From positions 1 to 50,119 of the IMG/VR virus record IMGVR_UViG_3300021389_000038: DNA of 50,119 nucleotides; one strand, 5' to 3'. Position numbers and translations under genes: made by a program. Within the stretch, counting starts at the first letter, position 1. Each line of letters begins with the position of its first letter. Source of the stretch: a virus. The notes below the pieces were generated by a model. It did not search any database and had not been told where the DNA came from. It was given only the letters and a program-made list of their open reading frames with translations. Shown piece after piece: positions 9,402 through 17,540 of this stretch.

Positions 9402-9686
9402 TCATCTTTCATTTTCTAGTTCTTTTTCTAAACACGCAAGAGCACGCCATGCTACTTTTGCAGTATGACGAATGCCATCATCATCTATAGTACCTGCATC
9501 AATCAGATGCCTGGCTAATGCATCATAGTCATCAGTAGACTTATTACGATCCCAATGTAATGGTTTATCAGGATGATGCTGTTTGTTCCCTTGTAATGAT
9601 ACACGAGCTATTTCCATAATAGCTTTAGGAAAATATTTTAATACGCCAGTAAAGACTGGTCTTTCTTTTCTTTCTTCTGCTTTCAT
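9402..9686 (-). CDS. DUF5664 / dGTP_diPhyd_N-type protein
   Basis: 94 aa. The segments 'FTGVLKYFPKAI', 'GNKQHHPDKPLHW', 'KSTDDYDALARHLIDAG' and 'HTAKVAWRALACLE' are the characteristic pattern of the phage family formerly DUF5664, now linked to the N-terminal domain of dATP/dGTP diphosphohydrolases (MazG-like, as in MazZ). If active it would remove dATP/dGTP or related nucleotides. PurZ, needed for the diaminopurine genome that makes MazZ meaningful, is not in this window. Last gene of the leftward block; its ATG overlaps the preceding stop (ATGA). Confidence 0.65.
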   Translation of the reverse strand: MKAEERKERPVFTGVLKYFPKAIMEIARVSLQGNKQHHPDKPLHWDRNKSTDDYDALARHLIDAGTIDDDGIRHTAKVAWRALACLEKELENER

Positions 9687-9874
9687 TTATCTTTATTTTT
9701 ACGGTAATCAAGTATAAATCCAATTAGGACGAGCATGTTCAACCCTAGACTTGCTATAATTTCATGCATATCTTTATAAACATTTACGCTTAGATGTATA
9801 TGTCCAACGATCCAAAACGGTATTGCCATTTGCTGACTATACCATATTAATGCAAATTCTAAAAACTTTTTCAT
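9683..9874 (-). CDS. Small membrane protein (two helices)
   Basis: 63 aa from the ATG at 9874, chosen because it overlaps the upstream stop (ATGA) and a TTG three codons earlier is less likely. Hydrophobic segments at about residues 5-24 and 36-53 suggest two membrane helices, with a basic C-terminus (RKNKDK) facing the cytoplasm. Unknown family. A holin-like or membrane-modifying role is possible, but position in the metabolic operon rather than near lysis genes argues against a strong claim. Confidence 0.6.
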   Translation of the reverse strand: MKKFLEFALIWYSQQMAIPFWIVGHIHLSVNVYKDMHEIIASLGLNMLVLIGFILDYRKNKDK

Positions 9875-10092
9875 GCTAACCAATCTCTTATATCTTCACT
9901 ACTAGAACTCTTTATAGTTATGAATATAACCATAACTTCACCCCAATAATCTATGAGCAAATCATGTTTCATGTTTTCACAGAAGTACTGCAACTGTAGG
10001 ATATGTATATGCCCATCAATAGGGCCCAGCCTTTCATATATGCTGTTTGCTCTTTGTTCTGCTTCTGTCATCAAAGTATCTTTCCAATTCAT
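9871..10092 (-). CDS. Small protein, unknown
   Basis: 73 aa, first gene of the last leftward subcluster (10092 to 9402) and coupled to the next gene. Mixed alpha/beta by eye; no motif recognised. Its leader holds a structured element (10105-10176). Confidence 0.55.
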   Translation of the reverse strand: MNWKDTLMTEAEQRANSIYERLGPIDGHIHILQLQYFCENMKHDLLIDYWGEVMVIFITIKSSSSEDIRDWLA

Positions 10093-10104
10093 ATATTAAA
10101 TAGG

Positions 10105-10176
10105 TGAGGAGGCCCATACAAAGGTTAAAAACATTTAATAATTATTAATTGGCATACGCCTCTTTGTACGGTTGGT
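10105..10176 (-). promoter_or_regulatory. Structured leader / intergenic hairpin
   Basis: On the leftward strand CCGTACAAAG pairs with CTTTGTATGG (10 bp with one G-U). The enclosed region contains a small GGC-GTAT-GCC hairpin and an A/T palindrome. The stem is followed by C-rich GCCTCCTCACC and then the start of the 10092 gene. No U-tract follows, so it does not look like a simple terminator. The layout (long stem, then C/U-rich tract, then gene) resembles the leaders at 31.2 and 33.4 kb. Confidence 0.45.
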
Positions 10177-10190
10177 TTTGCCTCCCTTAT

Positions 10191-10274
10191 TTATTCACCC
10201 AATTTTTTATTAAAGATTAAATATCCAATGGCTATGGTAAGTATTATAATAGTTACTGTTTGCCAAGGACTCAT
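10191..10274 (-). CDS. Single-helix membrane micro-protein (27 aa)
   Basis: The ATG at 10274 overlaps the TGA stop of the DUF932 gene (ATGA), and the frame ends with TAA at 10191. The peptide is MSPWQTV, then a run of Ile/Thr/Leu/Ala forming one membrane helix (about residues 6-21), then NKKLGE. Exact stop-start coupling and the clean helix with a positive tail support a real gene. Function unknown. Confidence 0.55.
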   Translation of the reverse strand: MSPWQTVTIIILTIAIGYLIFNKKLGE

Positions 10275-11149
10275 AATCTACCCATATACATTTCATGAAT
10301 CAGTCTCTTGCTTGTGATATCTTCATCAATGACTATATCAACTGCGTCTTCCATTGTTATATCTATTAACTGTGGATCTGTATTTAACTCTACACCATTA
10401 TACAAATTCTTGTTAATCAATTCCACTGTAATAAAATCATGAAAGTTCTGTTGATCATTTAACCAGTCCCGTGGGTGTGCTTTCTTTAATGCATGCGTTA
10501 CATGATTATAAAAGGCCCATGCACTGTAATTACTCTGACCATAATCAAAAGATGGTTTGTCCATCTCTTTCTTAATCATAGATGTTTGCTGTGTGTCAAG
10601 AAGATCCTCATCAATAAACAATCTTCCTACTAGCTCTGACTGTTCTTTACAAGTAATATTTATAGATTTAAGATATTCTTTATCAGCAATCAACCTTTTA
10701 TAATACTTCTCAGCATTCTTTATTTGGTCTGACATATGAATCTTAGTATCCATATTGGCTGTACCAGTATGTTTTCTATTATAATTCATCATATCACCTG
10801 CAACCATGCCGTTACCACATACTTTTACATATGCACCAACACTACATTGAAATCTAGTACTCTTGTCATAAGAGTTTGTCCAGGCAAACATCATACCCAG
10901 CTCTTCTTCCTGCATTGCAGTATCATCCGGGTTTGTTGGCCTTAAATAATAGATCCCCTGTGCTACATTAGCATTCATATTAGATCTATATACTTCATTA
11001 ATTATAGAGAATCCACTTGTTTTAAGTAGATTCTTTGCGTTATCTATCACTTCTTTGTGTGATATAACTGTATAAGATTTACCGTGTACTGGTAAAGGTT
11101 CATTTTCTAGATATGCTCTAGTAACTTCTTTTGGTTTTGTGTATCCCAT
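10271..11149 (-). CDS. DUF932 family protein
   Basis: 292 aa. 'FAWTNSYDKSTRFQCSVGAYVKVCGNGMV' followed by 'NRKHTG' is the core of the DUF932 (phage/plasmid-like, PF06067) family, spread widely on phages and plasmids. Biochemical function is not established. It has its own promoter-like sequence at 11169-11199 and is coupled to a membrane micro-protein. Length is near the usual ~300 residues, so the gene looks intact. Confidence 0.75.
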   Translation of the reverse strand: MGYTKPKEVTRAYLENEPLPVHGKSYTVISHKEVIDNAKNLLKTSGFSIINEVYRSNMNANVAQGIYYLRPTNPDDTAMQEEELGMMFAWTNSYDKSTRFQCSVGAYVKVCGNGMVAGDMMNYNRKHTGTANMDTKIHMSDQIKNAEKYYKRLIADKEYLKSINITCKEQSELVGRLFIDEDLLDTQQTSMIKKEMDKPSFDYGQSNYSAWAFYNHVTHALKKAHPRDWLNDQQNFHDFITVELINKNLYNGVELNTDPQLIDITMEDAVDIVIDEDITSKRLIHEMYMGRL

Positions 11150-11168
11150 ATTGTAAACTTATTTAGTG

Positions 11169-11199
11169 TAAATATACTAAATTAATCTGACTCAGCAAA
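11169..11199 (-). promoter_or_regulatory. Bacteroidota-type promoter for the DUF932 gene
   Basis: On the leftward strand TTTG (11196-11199) is followed after 19 bp by TATATTTA (11169-11176), 7 of 8 matches to the -7 box TANNTTTG. The start codon lies 20 bp downstream. Spacing and both boxes fit the sigma-ABfr promoter of Bacteroidota. A small inverted repeat TTTAGT/ACTAAA overlaps the -7 box and could be an operator. Confidence 0.55.
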
Positions 11200-12033
11200 T
11201 TAAAATATGTATCTTATTGTTTCTAAAGGAAAATATTTTTGATATATTTTCTTAAATTCATGTAACAATCTACCTTTATGCTCTAAAGGATATCTCATTA
11301 CACCCGTTTGATTCTTAACTTCACTTGAGCGTCTCATCAACTCTTTTGCTTCTGGTGAAGCCTTGGCCATTTGATGCTTATGATTAGTTAATGCTATTAC
11401 TTCACACTTATTTATGCCTGCATATGCATTTACTTCAGAAAACAAATCATTGTACTCTTCTTTCCAACCTGGATAAAAGATAAGAGGGCTATAATTTAAA
11501 TGTACTTCCCAGCCCAATTTCTTGAGTCTATTAACATCAGTTATACGGCTCTCTATTGCCTGCATCTTAGGTTCTAATATATTAGAATACTTCTGAGGCA
11601 TAAGACTAACACGGACCCTTGGTGGTTTATTAAAATGATTTACATCTAACTTCAATAAACCTGGATACTTTGTAGCCATAGTAGTATTAAGCTGCGGGTG
11701 ATCATCATAACGTTTAAGATAATCAATCAACGGTTCTGGCATATGTTTCTGCATCATAACTAAATCTGAGTTACACGCTACATCTACCATAGTATATATA
11801 GGGTCTTGCTGATCAGGATTCTTAAAGTAACCTTTTTCCCATTCAACAACAGACTGAAATATTTCATCAACATTTTCATTGACAAAGACTCTTTTACCAT
11901 TATACCTTGACATATAACAATAAGTGTCTACACAGCCTCCAAAACACCCGTAGATTACATTTGGAGCTATGCAGTTTGCACTATTGTTATTTGGTTTGGT
12001 TACAAGAGTCTTAGTCTTTTGTTTTTTAATCAT
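11200..12033 (-). CDS. Radical SAM protein, spore photoproduct lyase-like
   Basis: 277 aa. Three cysteines C30, C34 and C39 lie in 'YGCFGGCVDTYCYMSR', the position of the 4Fe-4S cluster of radical SAM enzymes. The rest shows features of spore photoproduct lyases: 'RVRVSLMP' and then 'GWEVHLNYSPLIFYPGWKEEY'. SPL repairs thymine dimers using S-adenosylmethionine, so UV-damage repair or another radical reaction on nucleic acid is likely. The Cys spacing is CX3CX4C, two residues longer than the canonical CX3CX2C. The gene overlaps the PolB stop (TAATG), consistent with a replication/repair role. Confidence 0.62.
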   Translation of the reverse strand: MIKKQKTKTLVTKPNNNSANCIAPNVIYGCFGGCVDTYCYMSRYNGKRVFVNENVDEIFQSVVEWEKGYFKNPDQQDPIYTMVDVACNSDLVMMQKHMPEPLIDYLKRYDDHPQLNTTMATKYPGLLKLDVNHFNKPPRVRVSLMPQKYSNILEPKMQAIESRITDVNRLKKLGWEVHLNYSPLIFYPGWKEEYNDLFSEVNAYAGINKCEVIALTNHKHQMAKASPEAKELMRRSSEVKNQTGVMRYPLEHKGRLLHEFKKIYQKYFPLETIRYIF

Positions 12034-14024
12034 TAAAATAACTTTAATTGATTAGCTGATACAGACAATATACTATCTATCTCAGACTCAATTGCTTGCA
12101 AGTAGTAAACTTTATTAATATTATAGTTTTCCCATTTAGGTTCTACTTTCATATCATTATATACTGTTTGCAACCAGCGGCCTGCTTCTAGTTGTATTTC
12201 CCTACCATCTTTCTTATTTACTTTTGTAATCTTAACACCTGACTTAGAAATAAAGTATCTATTAATCTTTTGTAGATCTTCTTCTTTAAGAACACCACCT
12301 TCAATAGATCTAGCCACTTGTTTCCAATCACCTTTAGATTTACCACCAATACAATAATCTAAAATATTCTTATTTGTATCTAAATAATCATGAGGTAATA
12401 CATTATTTACAAAGTATTCATAAATAGCTTTTGGTATTACAAGTTTAGACTTGTTCTTATGCAACTGTAGATCATGGAAATCAAAACGCCCTTTCAGTTT
12501 TACAGGAGCAAAGCTAAACTTATCATTATCTACTTTAAATACATAATGAGGTTGACTCTGCTTAATCTCCCTCCACTTTGTTATATCTACTTCTACAAAA
12601 TTATTTACACCTATGTAATTATTTACATCAGATAGAACTAGTTTTTGATATTCATCATGTTCTAATTCTAGATTAGTAGTTTTCTCCCACTCTTCACATA
12701 TTTGCATATATAAATCTATATGTTCTCTAGGAATGATTGTTTCTACACCATCTGTGTTATGTAATAAAGGAATTGCATTTGGTATTCTTTCCATAATTTG
12801 CTCATAAAGCATCATTAAAGTTAGCTGACCGTTAATAGTAATCTTTAAACATAACTCTGGATCATAAAAGAAACTGTTTTCATCATTACTAAGACCAAAA
12901 GTTGAATTAAGTATAATCTTATATACATAGTTCATTGGATTGCTCTTAGGAATCTTTTTTCTTTCATCAAAGAACCACTCATATTGATTACAAAACTCTT
13001 CTTTAGGAAAGTGACCTGGTGAAAACTTATTTCTAATAGCTAGATTAGGATAAAAACTAGTAACATCTGATGACATTATAACCATATCATCATCTGATTC
13101 ATACACACCTTTGCTAGCAGCACCATGAACACCACCTAAACCAAAATCTGTTTTTACATTCTTATAGTTTACGCTATACTTAAAGTTACCCTTAAGCTTT
13201 GATCCATCAACCTCTAAAGATTTAAACCTTTCATGTAGTGTCTGGAATTCAGGAGATGTAAACTTAATATAAGGCAATATAATATCAGATATTTTGATAC
13301 TATCTCTTCTGGTTCTCATCTGCCTTAAGTCTCTCTTCTGAATGTTCAACTTTTGTGTTAGATAATATCCAAAAAGTTCCTTGCTGATTCTTGGTTCAGA
13401 TGCACTGTATAGATTAATACCATAAGTATCTGTTAGTTCCTTACGTAGTTTAATCTGTGACTTTGACCTATTAAATACTTCTTTAGTTGACTGAACATCA
13501 TTAACATTATATTCAATGACAGTATCAATCTCTTCAAGAGTTTTAATCTCAGCTGTATGATCTATAGGCATCTCTAATATATTCTGCCAGTCCATGCTGT
13601 ATTGTATCCACTTAAGACTAGAACGTTTAGCCGGGTTATCCCAATGATGTAACTTAAATAGATCTATTTGACCTATCTTCATTTTCCATATGGGGTAATC
13701 CATAAACTCTTTGTTATTAGACTTATTGATACAGTACTGTGCGTACTTATAAATTATATTAGCTATCTCACATCCACTTAGATTAGACCATAGGTAGTGA
13801 TTATCTATTATATATTGAGTGATCTGACCATCAAAGGCCAAGCCGTTGTATGATATATGCCACTCTTTATTGTTTACATTTTCTTTTAGGAAATCTATAA
13901 ACTTATCAAAATCATTTCTCAGATCATGAACAACAAACGTTTTACTTTCATTTGTCTTATAATGTTCAAATACACCTGTGAAACAATTAGATAAAGTTTC
14001 ATAATCCATTACCCAATGCTTCAT
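12033..14024 (-). CDS. DNA polymerase, family B
   Basis: 663 aa with the 3'-5' exonuclease motifs at the N-terminus (Exo I 'MDYETL' ~6-11, Exo II 'YNGLAFDGQ' ~59, Exo III 'YNVNDVQS' ~175). Polymerase motifs follow: A 'DVTSFYPN' (~317), B 'KIILNSTFG' (~369), C 'HNTDGVE' (~420). Motif C differs from the usual YxDTDS but keeps the second catalytic Asp. The protein is shorter than most B polymerases and the palm is close to the exonuclease, so it is a compact phage form. It copies the phage genome together with the primase (21692), helicase (24667) and SSB-like protein (22734) of the same strand. Confidence 0.9.
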   Translation of the reverse strand: MKHWVMDYETLSNCFTGVFEHYKTNESKTFVVHDLRNDFDKFIDFLKENVNNKEWHISYNGLAFDGQITQYIIDNHYLWSNLSGCEIANIIYKYAQYCINKSNNKEFMDYPIWKMKIGQIDLFKLHHWDNPAKRSSLKWIQYSMDWQNILEMPIDHTAEIKTLEEIDTVIEYNVNDVQSTKEVFNRSKSQIKLRKELTDTYGINLYSASEPRISKELFGYYLTQKLNIQKRDLRQMRTRRDSIKISDIILPYIKFTSPEFQTLHERFKSLEVDGSKLKGNFKYSVNYKNVKTDFGLGGVHGAASKGVYESDDDMVIMSSDVTSFYPNLAIRNKFSPGHFPKEEFCNQYEWFFDERKKIPKSNPMNYVYKIILNSTFGLSNDENSFFYDPELCLKITINGQLTLMMLYEQIMERIPNAIPLLHNTDGVETIIPREHIDLYMQICEEWEKTTNLELEHDEYQKLVLSDVNNYIGVNNFVEVDITKWREIKQSQPHYVFKVDNDKFSFAPVKLKGRFDFHDLQLHKNKSKLVIPKAIYEYFVNNVLPHDYLDTNKNILDYCIGGKSKGDWKQVARSIEGGVLKEEDLQKINRYFISKSGVKITKVNKKDGREIQLEAGRWLQTVYNDMKVEPKWENYNINKVYYLQAIESEIDSILSVSANQLKLF

Positions 14025-14299
14025 GCTTTATAATTTTTAAGTGCAACTACTTTGGCTTCCAGTATTAAATCCATAATACTATCATAGATACTCTCTACAG
14101 CCTCTTGAGATCCTTCACGCTCTAACTTTCTATCTATTTCTCTTTCATATAAGTCAACCGTTTTAATCACATGCTTGATCTTTCTCTTGACTTCTTGACT
14201 ATGTATATATTGCAATCCATGTGCTAGCTCACCCATACACTTGTTCATTGCTATTAGGATATTAATATCCATTATCTCTTCTTCTTTTAATTGTTTCAT
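14021..14299 (-). CDS. Small helical protein upstream of PolB, unknown
   Basis: 92 aa from the ATG at 14299. A TTG seven codons upstream would lie inside the preceding terminator, so it was not used. The protein is almost all alpha-helix with heptad-like hydrophobic spacing and many Lys/Glu, probably a coiled coil. Its stop overlaps the PolB start (ATGA-type). A polymerase accessory role is possible from coupling alone. Confidence 0.65.
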   Translation of the reverse strand: MKQLKEEEIMDINILIAMNKCMGELAHGLQYIHSQEVKRKIKHVIKTVDLYEREIDRKLEREGSQEAVESIYDSIMDLILEAKVVALKNYKA

Positions 14300-14318
14300 A
14301 ATATAATTTATTAGAGCC

Positions 14319-14345
14319 AAAAAAAGCCCAAATCAATGAGCTTTT
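14319..14345 (-). terminator. Intrinsic terminator after the 14375-14794 gene
   Basis: Leftward RNA folds AAAAGCTCA / TGGGCUUUU (9 bp, one G-U, 6-nt loop) followed by U-residues giving a run of seven. It separates the PolB subcluster from upstream genes, so PolB expression must come from readthrough or a promoter inside the upstream gene. Confidence 0.75.
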
Positions 14346-14374
14346 CTTTTTATGATCAATAGAGTTATAGGAGG

Positions 14375-14794
14375 CTATTGACCAGGTAATATAATATTAG
14401 AGACTTTAGTTTCTTTTACATCTGTTTGCATAAACTGATTGTAATCAAAGTCTTCAGCGTTAACACCAAACATATGAATAAATGTTTCAATGTCTTTTTT
14501 ATCACTTAAATAAAATTCAGAAAAAGTATCAACCAATCTTCTCTCCTCTTTAACTGTTTTACCAGTCTGTTGATTTGGTGTTTTTAATCTTATAGGGTCT
14601 CCGTTATCATCTAACTTTGGTACCATATGATATGATTGTTTCATTACTTTACTGATGACAGCTAAAATGCCTGACGCAGGGTCAAACATAGCTTCTGTAT
14701 ATGGTGAGTCTAAACTCACAGGTATCATTGTAAAGGATTTTGCATTTCTGAAGCTAGAGTTAACTAACATCATGTTCTGTCCTATTGTTGCCAT
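14375..14794 (-). CDS. Conserved-looking phage protein, unknown
   Basis: 139 aa, starting 4 bp after the next upstream gene and followed by a good terminator. Sequence includes 'FTMIPVSLDSPYTEAMFDP' and 'FYLSDKKDIETFIHMFGVN', which suggest a compact alpha/beta fold. No catalytic motif recognised. As the last gene before a terminator it is probably in molar excess with the nuclease/MoxR genes upstream. Function unknown. Confidence 0.65.
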   Translation of the reverse strand: MATIGQNMMLVNSSFRNAKSFTMIPVSLDSPYTEAMFDPASGILAVISKVMKQSYHMVPKLDDNGDPIRLKTPNQQTGKTVKEERRLVDTFSEFYLSDKKDIETFIHMFGVNAEDFDYNQFMQTDVKETKVSNIILPGQ

Positions 14795-14798
14795 AATT

Positions 14799-15386
14799 TT
14801 ATTTTGATTTTATTTGGTTCAAAGATATACAAGTATCTTCTAATAACCTAACTAATAGATAATTATTATCTATAAGAGTCTCCTTTTCTAGATCTGGAGG
14901 TGTGCATACTTCATACACATCTACTAGTGATTCTACACTAACATCTAAAAATTTAGCATACTCTTCATGTGAATCCTCTGGTGATAAAAATGAATGTATA
15001 TATTCTGATACTTTATCATCATTACCAAAGAAATCTAGTATTTTAACTTTACTATCAACAGAATATTTTGAATAACTGCCTTTAATAAAGTTATCATAAT
15101 CAAACTTAAGCGAACTAAAGTCAAAAACAAATAAATGTTTACCCTCAGCAAGTTCTATGTGCTGATCATAATATTTATTTGAATGTATATTTTCAGTAAT
15201 AAATTTCTGAAAGCTTTCATTCAGTGGAGTTTTATATAAACATAAAAACATTCTATCTTCAACAGAGTACACATCCTCCCAAGCAGAATAAGTTTGCTTT
15301 GGAACATGTGTTAAGCCTTTCCTTAACTCCAATAATGGATATAGAAAGACCTTACTCTTTTGAAAATAATCTGTGTATACTCCCAT
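14799..15386 (-). CDS. Unknown protein in replication operon
   Basis: 195 aa, acidic, with no signal or membrane segment. Short aromatic-rich segments ('LFVFDFSSLKFDYDNFIKG') suggest a globular protein. It begins 1 bp after the PD-(D/E)XK nuclease stop, so the two are probably translated together. No family recognised. Confidence 0.65.
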   Translation of the reverse strand: MGVYTDYFQKSKVFLYPLLELRKGLTHVPKQTYSAWEDVYSVEDRMFLCLYKTPLNESFQKFITENIHSNKYYDQHIELAEGKHLFVFDFSSLKFDYDNFIKGSYSKYSVDSKVKILDFFGNDDKVSEYIHSFLSPEDSHEEYAKFLDVSVESLVDVYEVCTPPDLEKETLIDNNYLLVRLLEDTCISLNQIKSK

Positions 15387-15387
15387 A

Positions 15388-16383
15388 CTATAAGTTAACC
15401 TTATTTACTAAGAATTCATAGGGTAAAACATAGTTTCTTTCTTTATAATGGTAATCTGCTGCTTTTAAAACACCACCTAATCCTTCCGCCCATCCACTTA
15501 ATGTATCCTGAGTTACATCAAACACATAAGCTTGGTTATACTTGTCTATAACAACAAATTTAAATTCTATAGTATAATCATCACGGTTCTCTATAGAATC
15601 CATAGAGTCCCAAACTAACTTACAATATATAGCTGCCTGTAACCAGTAGTTATAAAAGTCAACAGTCTCTTTAAAATCAGATATAGTCTTTCCGGTTGTC
15701 TTTAAGTCTGATATAACAATGCTCTTTTCTTTATGATCTATGCTATAGAAATCTATATAACCATGTAAACCAAAAGGCATCCCTTTTAACTTACAGCTTA
15801 AGTATTGTTCTGCATGTGTTTCATAATCATCTAACTCAAAGTCTGTTGACTCATTGCTAAACAATGCCATTACATCTTTCTTATCCTTTAATATATCAAC
15901 CTGATCATTTGACCTATCTAATGTCATTTGATCAATTGTATCTTTGTTAGTATTATTTAAGAATTTCCAATAAGACTCATTGTCATCAGTTCTTACTTTA
16001 GCAAGTCTAGCTTCATCAGCTTTCAAAGACTGATATAAATTGACTGACTTTAACGAGTCTAGTATAACAAAGTCTTCACAATCTGCAAGTGTTTCCGCAT
16101 CTGTATGAAGTGTTAAATCTTTCAGCACTCTTTTTACAGAATCTGTTGGGATTTTACCAGGCATAAGATTAAACTTGCTCTCAAAATTTTCAGGCTCAAA
16201 TAACAAACAATGTAAAAGCTTGCCTTCTACTAAATGTTTATCTGTTCTTACCTCTCTATCTTTTAATATATAGTCCTTGTAGAACAGGGACGGTGAAAAT
16301 AATAATTTATTTAAAGAAGAGTAGCTAAAGCAGAATTCTTTATCTGCATAAAACTCCTCTTCTTTTTGATAATTTCTATTCAT
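15388..16383 (-). CDS. PD-(D/E)XK exonuclease, RecB/Cas4/RecE-like
   Basis: 331 aa. The nuclease core is visible at 'GYIDFYS' (~207, catalytic Asp), 'VISDLKTTG' (~223, D-x-K pair) and the following helix 'YNYWLQAAIY' (~243, QxxxY motif). 'VEGKLLHCLLFEPENFE' near residue 55 matches the N-terminal helix of PDDEXK_12/RecE-type exonucleases. Such enzymes resect DNA ends, often together with an annealing protein; the Sak4-like ATPase (23431) and SSB-like protein (22734) are possible partners. It overlaps the upstream gene by 8 bp. Confidence 0.8.
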   Translation of the reverse strand: MNRNYQKEEEFYADKEFCFSYSSLNKLLFSPSLFYKDYILKDREVRTDKHLVEGKLLHCLLFEPENFESKFNLMPGKIPTDSVKRVLKDLTLHTDAETLADCEDFVILDSLKSVNLYQSLKADEARLAKVRTDDNESYWKFLNNTNKDTIDQMTLDRSNDQVDILKDKKDVMALFSNESTDFELDDYETHAEQYLSCKLKGMPFGLHGYIDFYSIDHKEKSIVISDLKTTGKTISDFKETVDFYNYWLQAAIYCKLVWDSMDSIENRDDYTIEFKFVVIDKYNQAYVFDVTQDTLSGWAEGLGGVLKAADYHYKERNYVLPYEFLVNKVNL

Positions 16384-17536
16384 TTATCATTTTTTCTAAT
16401 TCATCTGCAATATACAAATTTTCTAAGTCAACTTTAAATACTTGAGCACCTTTACCAACCATAGGGTCCATTAGAGTATTCATAAGTTTTTCTCTTGTTC
16501 TGTCTACTGCAAACCTTGTTAATTTTCTATCATTCATTAATGTATTCAGATAACTATTAAATGACCATATACCATTACTGTTATGATTACCTTCATAATG
16601 TTTTAATCTAGTACGCATTGCTTTGACATTGACTGAATTCCAGTTATTAGTATTTTTGAACCAATCATAATGCCAAAAATATAAACCTGATACCACATCA
16701 AATGATTTTTCTATGTTACAGTTAGCCAACATCTCCACAGCTAAAGATCTATTATCTATATCTGTACTAGTTATCATCTTTTCAATGTCATCATACTTAT
16801 CATTTTCAATTACGGCTAGCTCAGAATCAATTATAGCTGATATTGATGTATCTAGAACTAGTTGACTAGCAGAGCTTAATAAATTATTAAAAGCTACATA
16901 GTTTTTCTTTGGTAAGATCCAATCATATCCACTATCATAATCATTGAGCTCTTCTTTTTTCATCCATTTAACTAGATCATCATACATCTGTTCTCTTATA
17001 TTATTACTTTGGTTATTATAACCTTGGTTCAGACGAAATTCAATCATACATGCAGGAGTAGCATTACTAAGAAAAACTCTAAGTACATCTAAAGCTTCAT
17101 CAGTAAACCAATCAAAGTCTTTCATATGCTTAATTATCTTATAGGCATCACTATATGCTATAGATTTATTCCATGTTCTTTCAAAAAGAGTATCAAATAA
17201 TCTTAAGGATACAATAGATATGTCTGCTTTTGTATTATCTCTAATAACCTTGCAGTTATATCTTTCCTTTAATAAATCTACTTTTTGTCTAGGTAGAGTT
17301 AATTTAGGAAACCTATATATCTTTTTGTCTTGTAAATCTATATTGTCTGCATTATCAGGTATAGGCAATCCTAACAATTTAAAGTCTTCTTCTTCAATTT
17401 GATACTTATAATTGCTATATAAATATTGACATTCCTGTTCACTCCATTTTACAGCCACACCTGATAACTGATTTTTATCCCAATTACCAGTACCTCCAGG
17501 ATACATATTAAATTCTAATTTAAATCTTTTTTTCAT
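16376..17536 (-). CDS. Unknown protein of MoxR/vWA cluster, paralogue 1
   Basis: 386 aa. An N-terminal segment ('YRFPKLTLPRQKVDLLKERYNCKVI...ADISIVS', ~75-110) resembles one in the next gene upstream ('FILPRCNVSQDRLKAALKEHGITV...ADLIIG'). Both are followed by long helical regions. The pattern beta-(Arg/Lys)-helix-beta-'ADxxI' is loosely BRCT- or Rossmann-like; this is a weak inference. It lies 4 bp from the paralogue and next to the AAA+ ATPase and vWA genes, so it is probably a partner or substrate adaptor of that system. Confidence 0.6.
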   Translation of the reverse strand: MKKRFKLEFNMYPGGTGNWDKNQLSGVAVKWSEQECQYLYSNYKYQIEEEDFKLLGLPIPDNADNIDLQDKKIYRFPKLTLPRQKVDLLKERYNCKVIRDNTKADISIVSLRLFDTLFERTWNKSIAYSDAYKIIKHMKDFDWFTDEALDVLRVFLSNATPACMIEFRLNQGYNNQSNNIREQMYDDLVKWMKKEELNDYDSGYDWILPKKNYVAFNNLLSSASQLVLDTSISAIIDSELAVIENDKYDDIEKMITSTDIDNRSLAVEMLANCNIEKSFDVVSGLYFWHYDWFKNTNNWNSVNVKAMRTRLKHYEGNHNSNGIWSFNSYLNTLMNDRKLTRFAVDRTREKLMNTLMDPMVGKGAQVFKVDLENLYIADELEKMINE

Positions 17537-17540
17537 AATT

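Noticed and set aside
14299-14320. TTG start at 14320 for the gene upstream of PolB
   Set aside because: It would put the start codon in the terminator hairpin/U-tract; ATG at 14299 has a typical A/T-rich leader.
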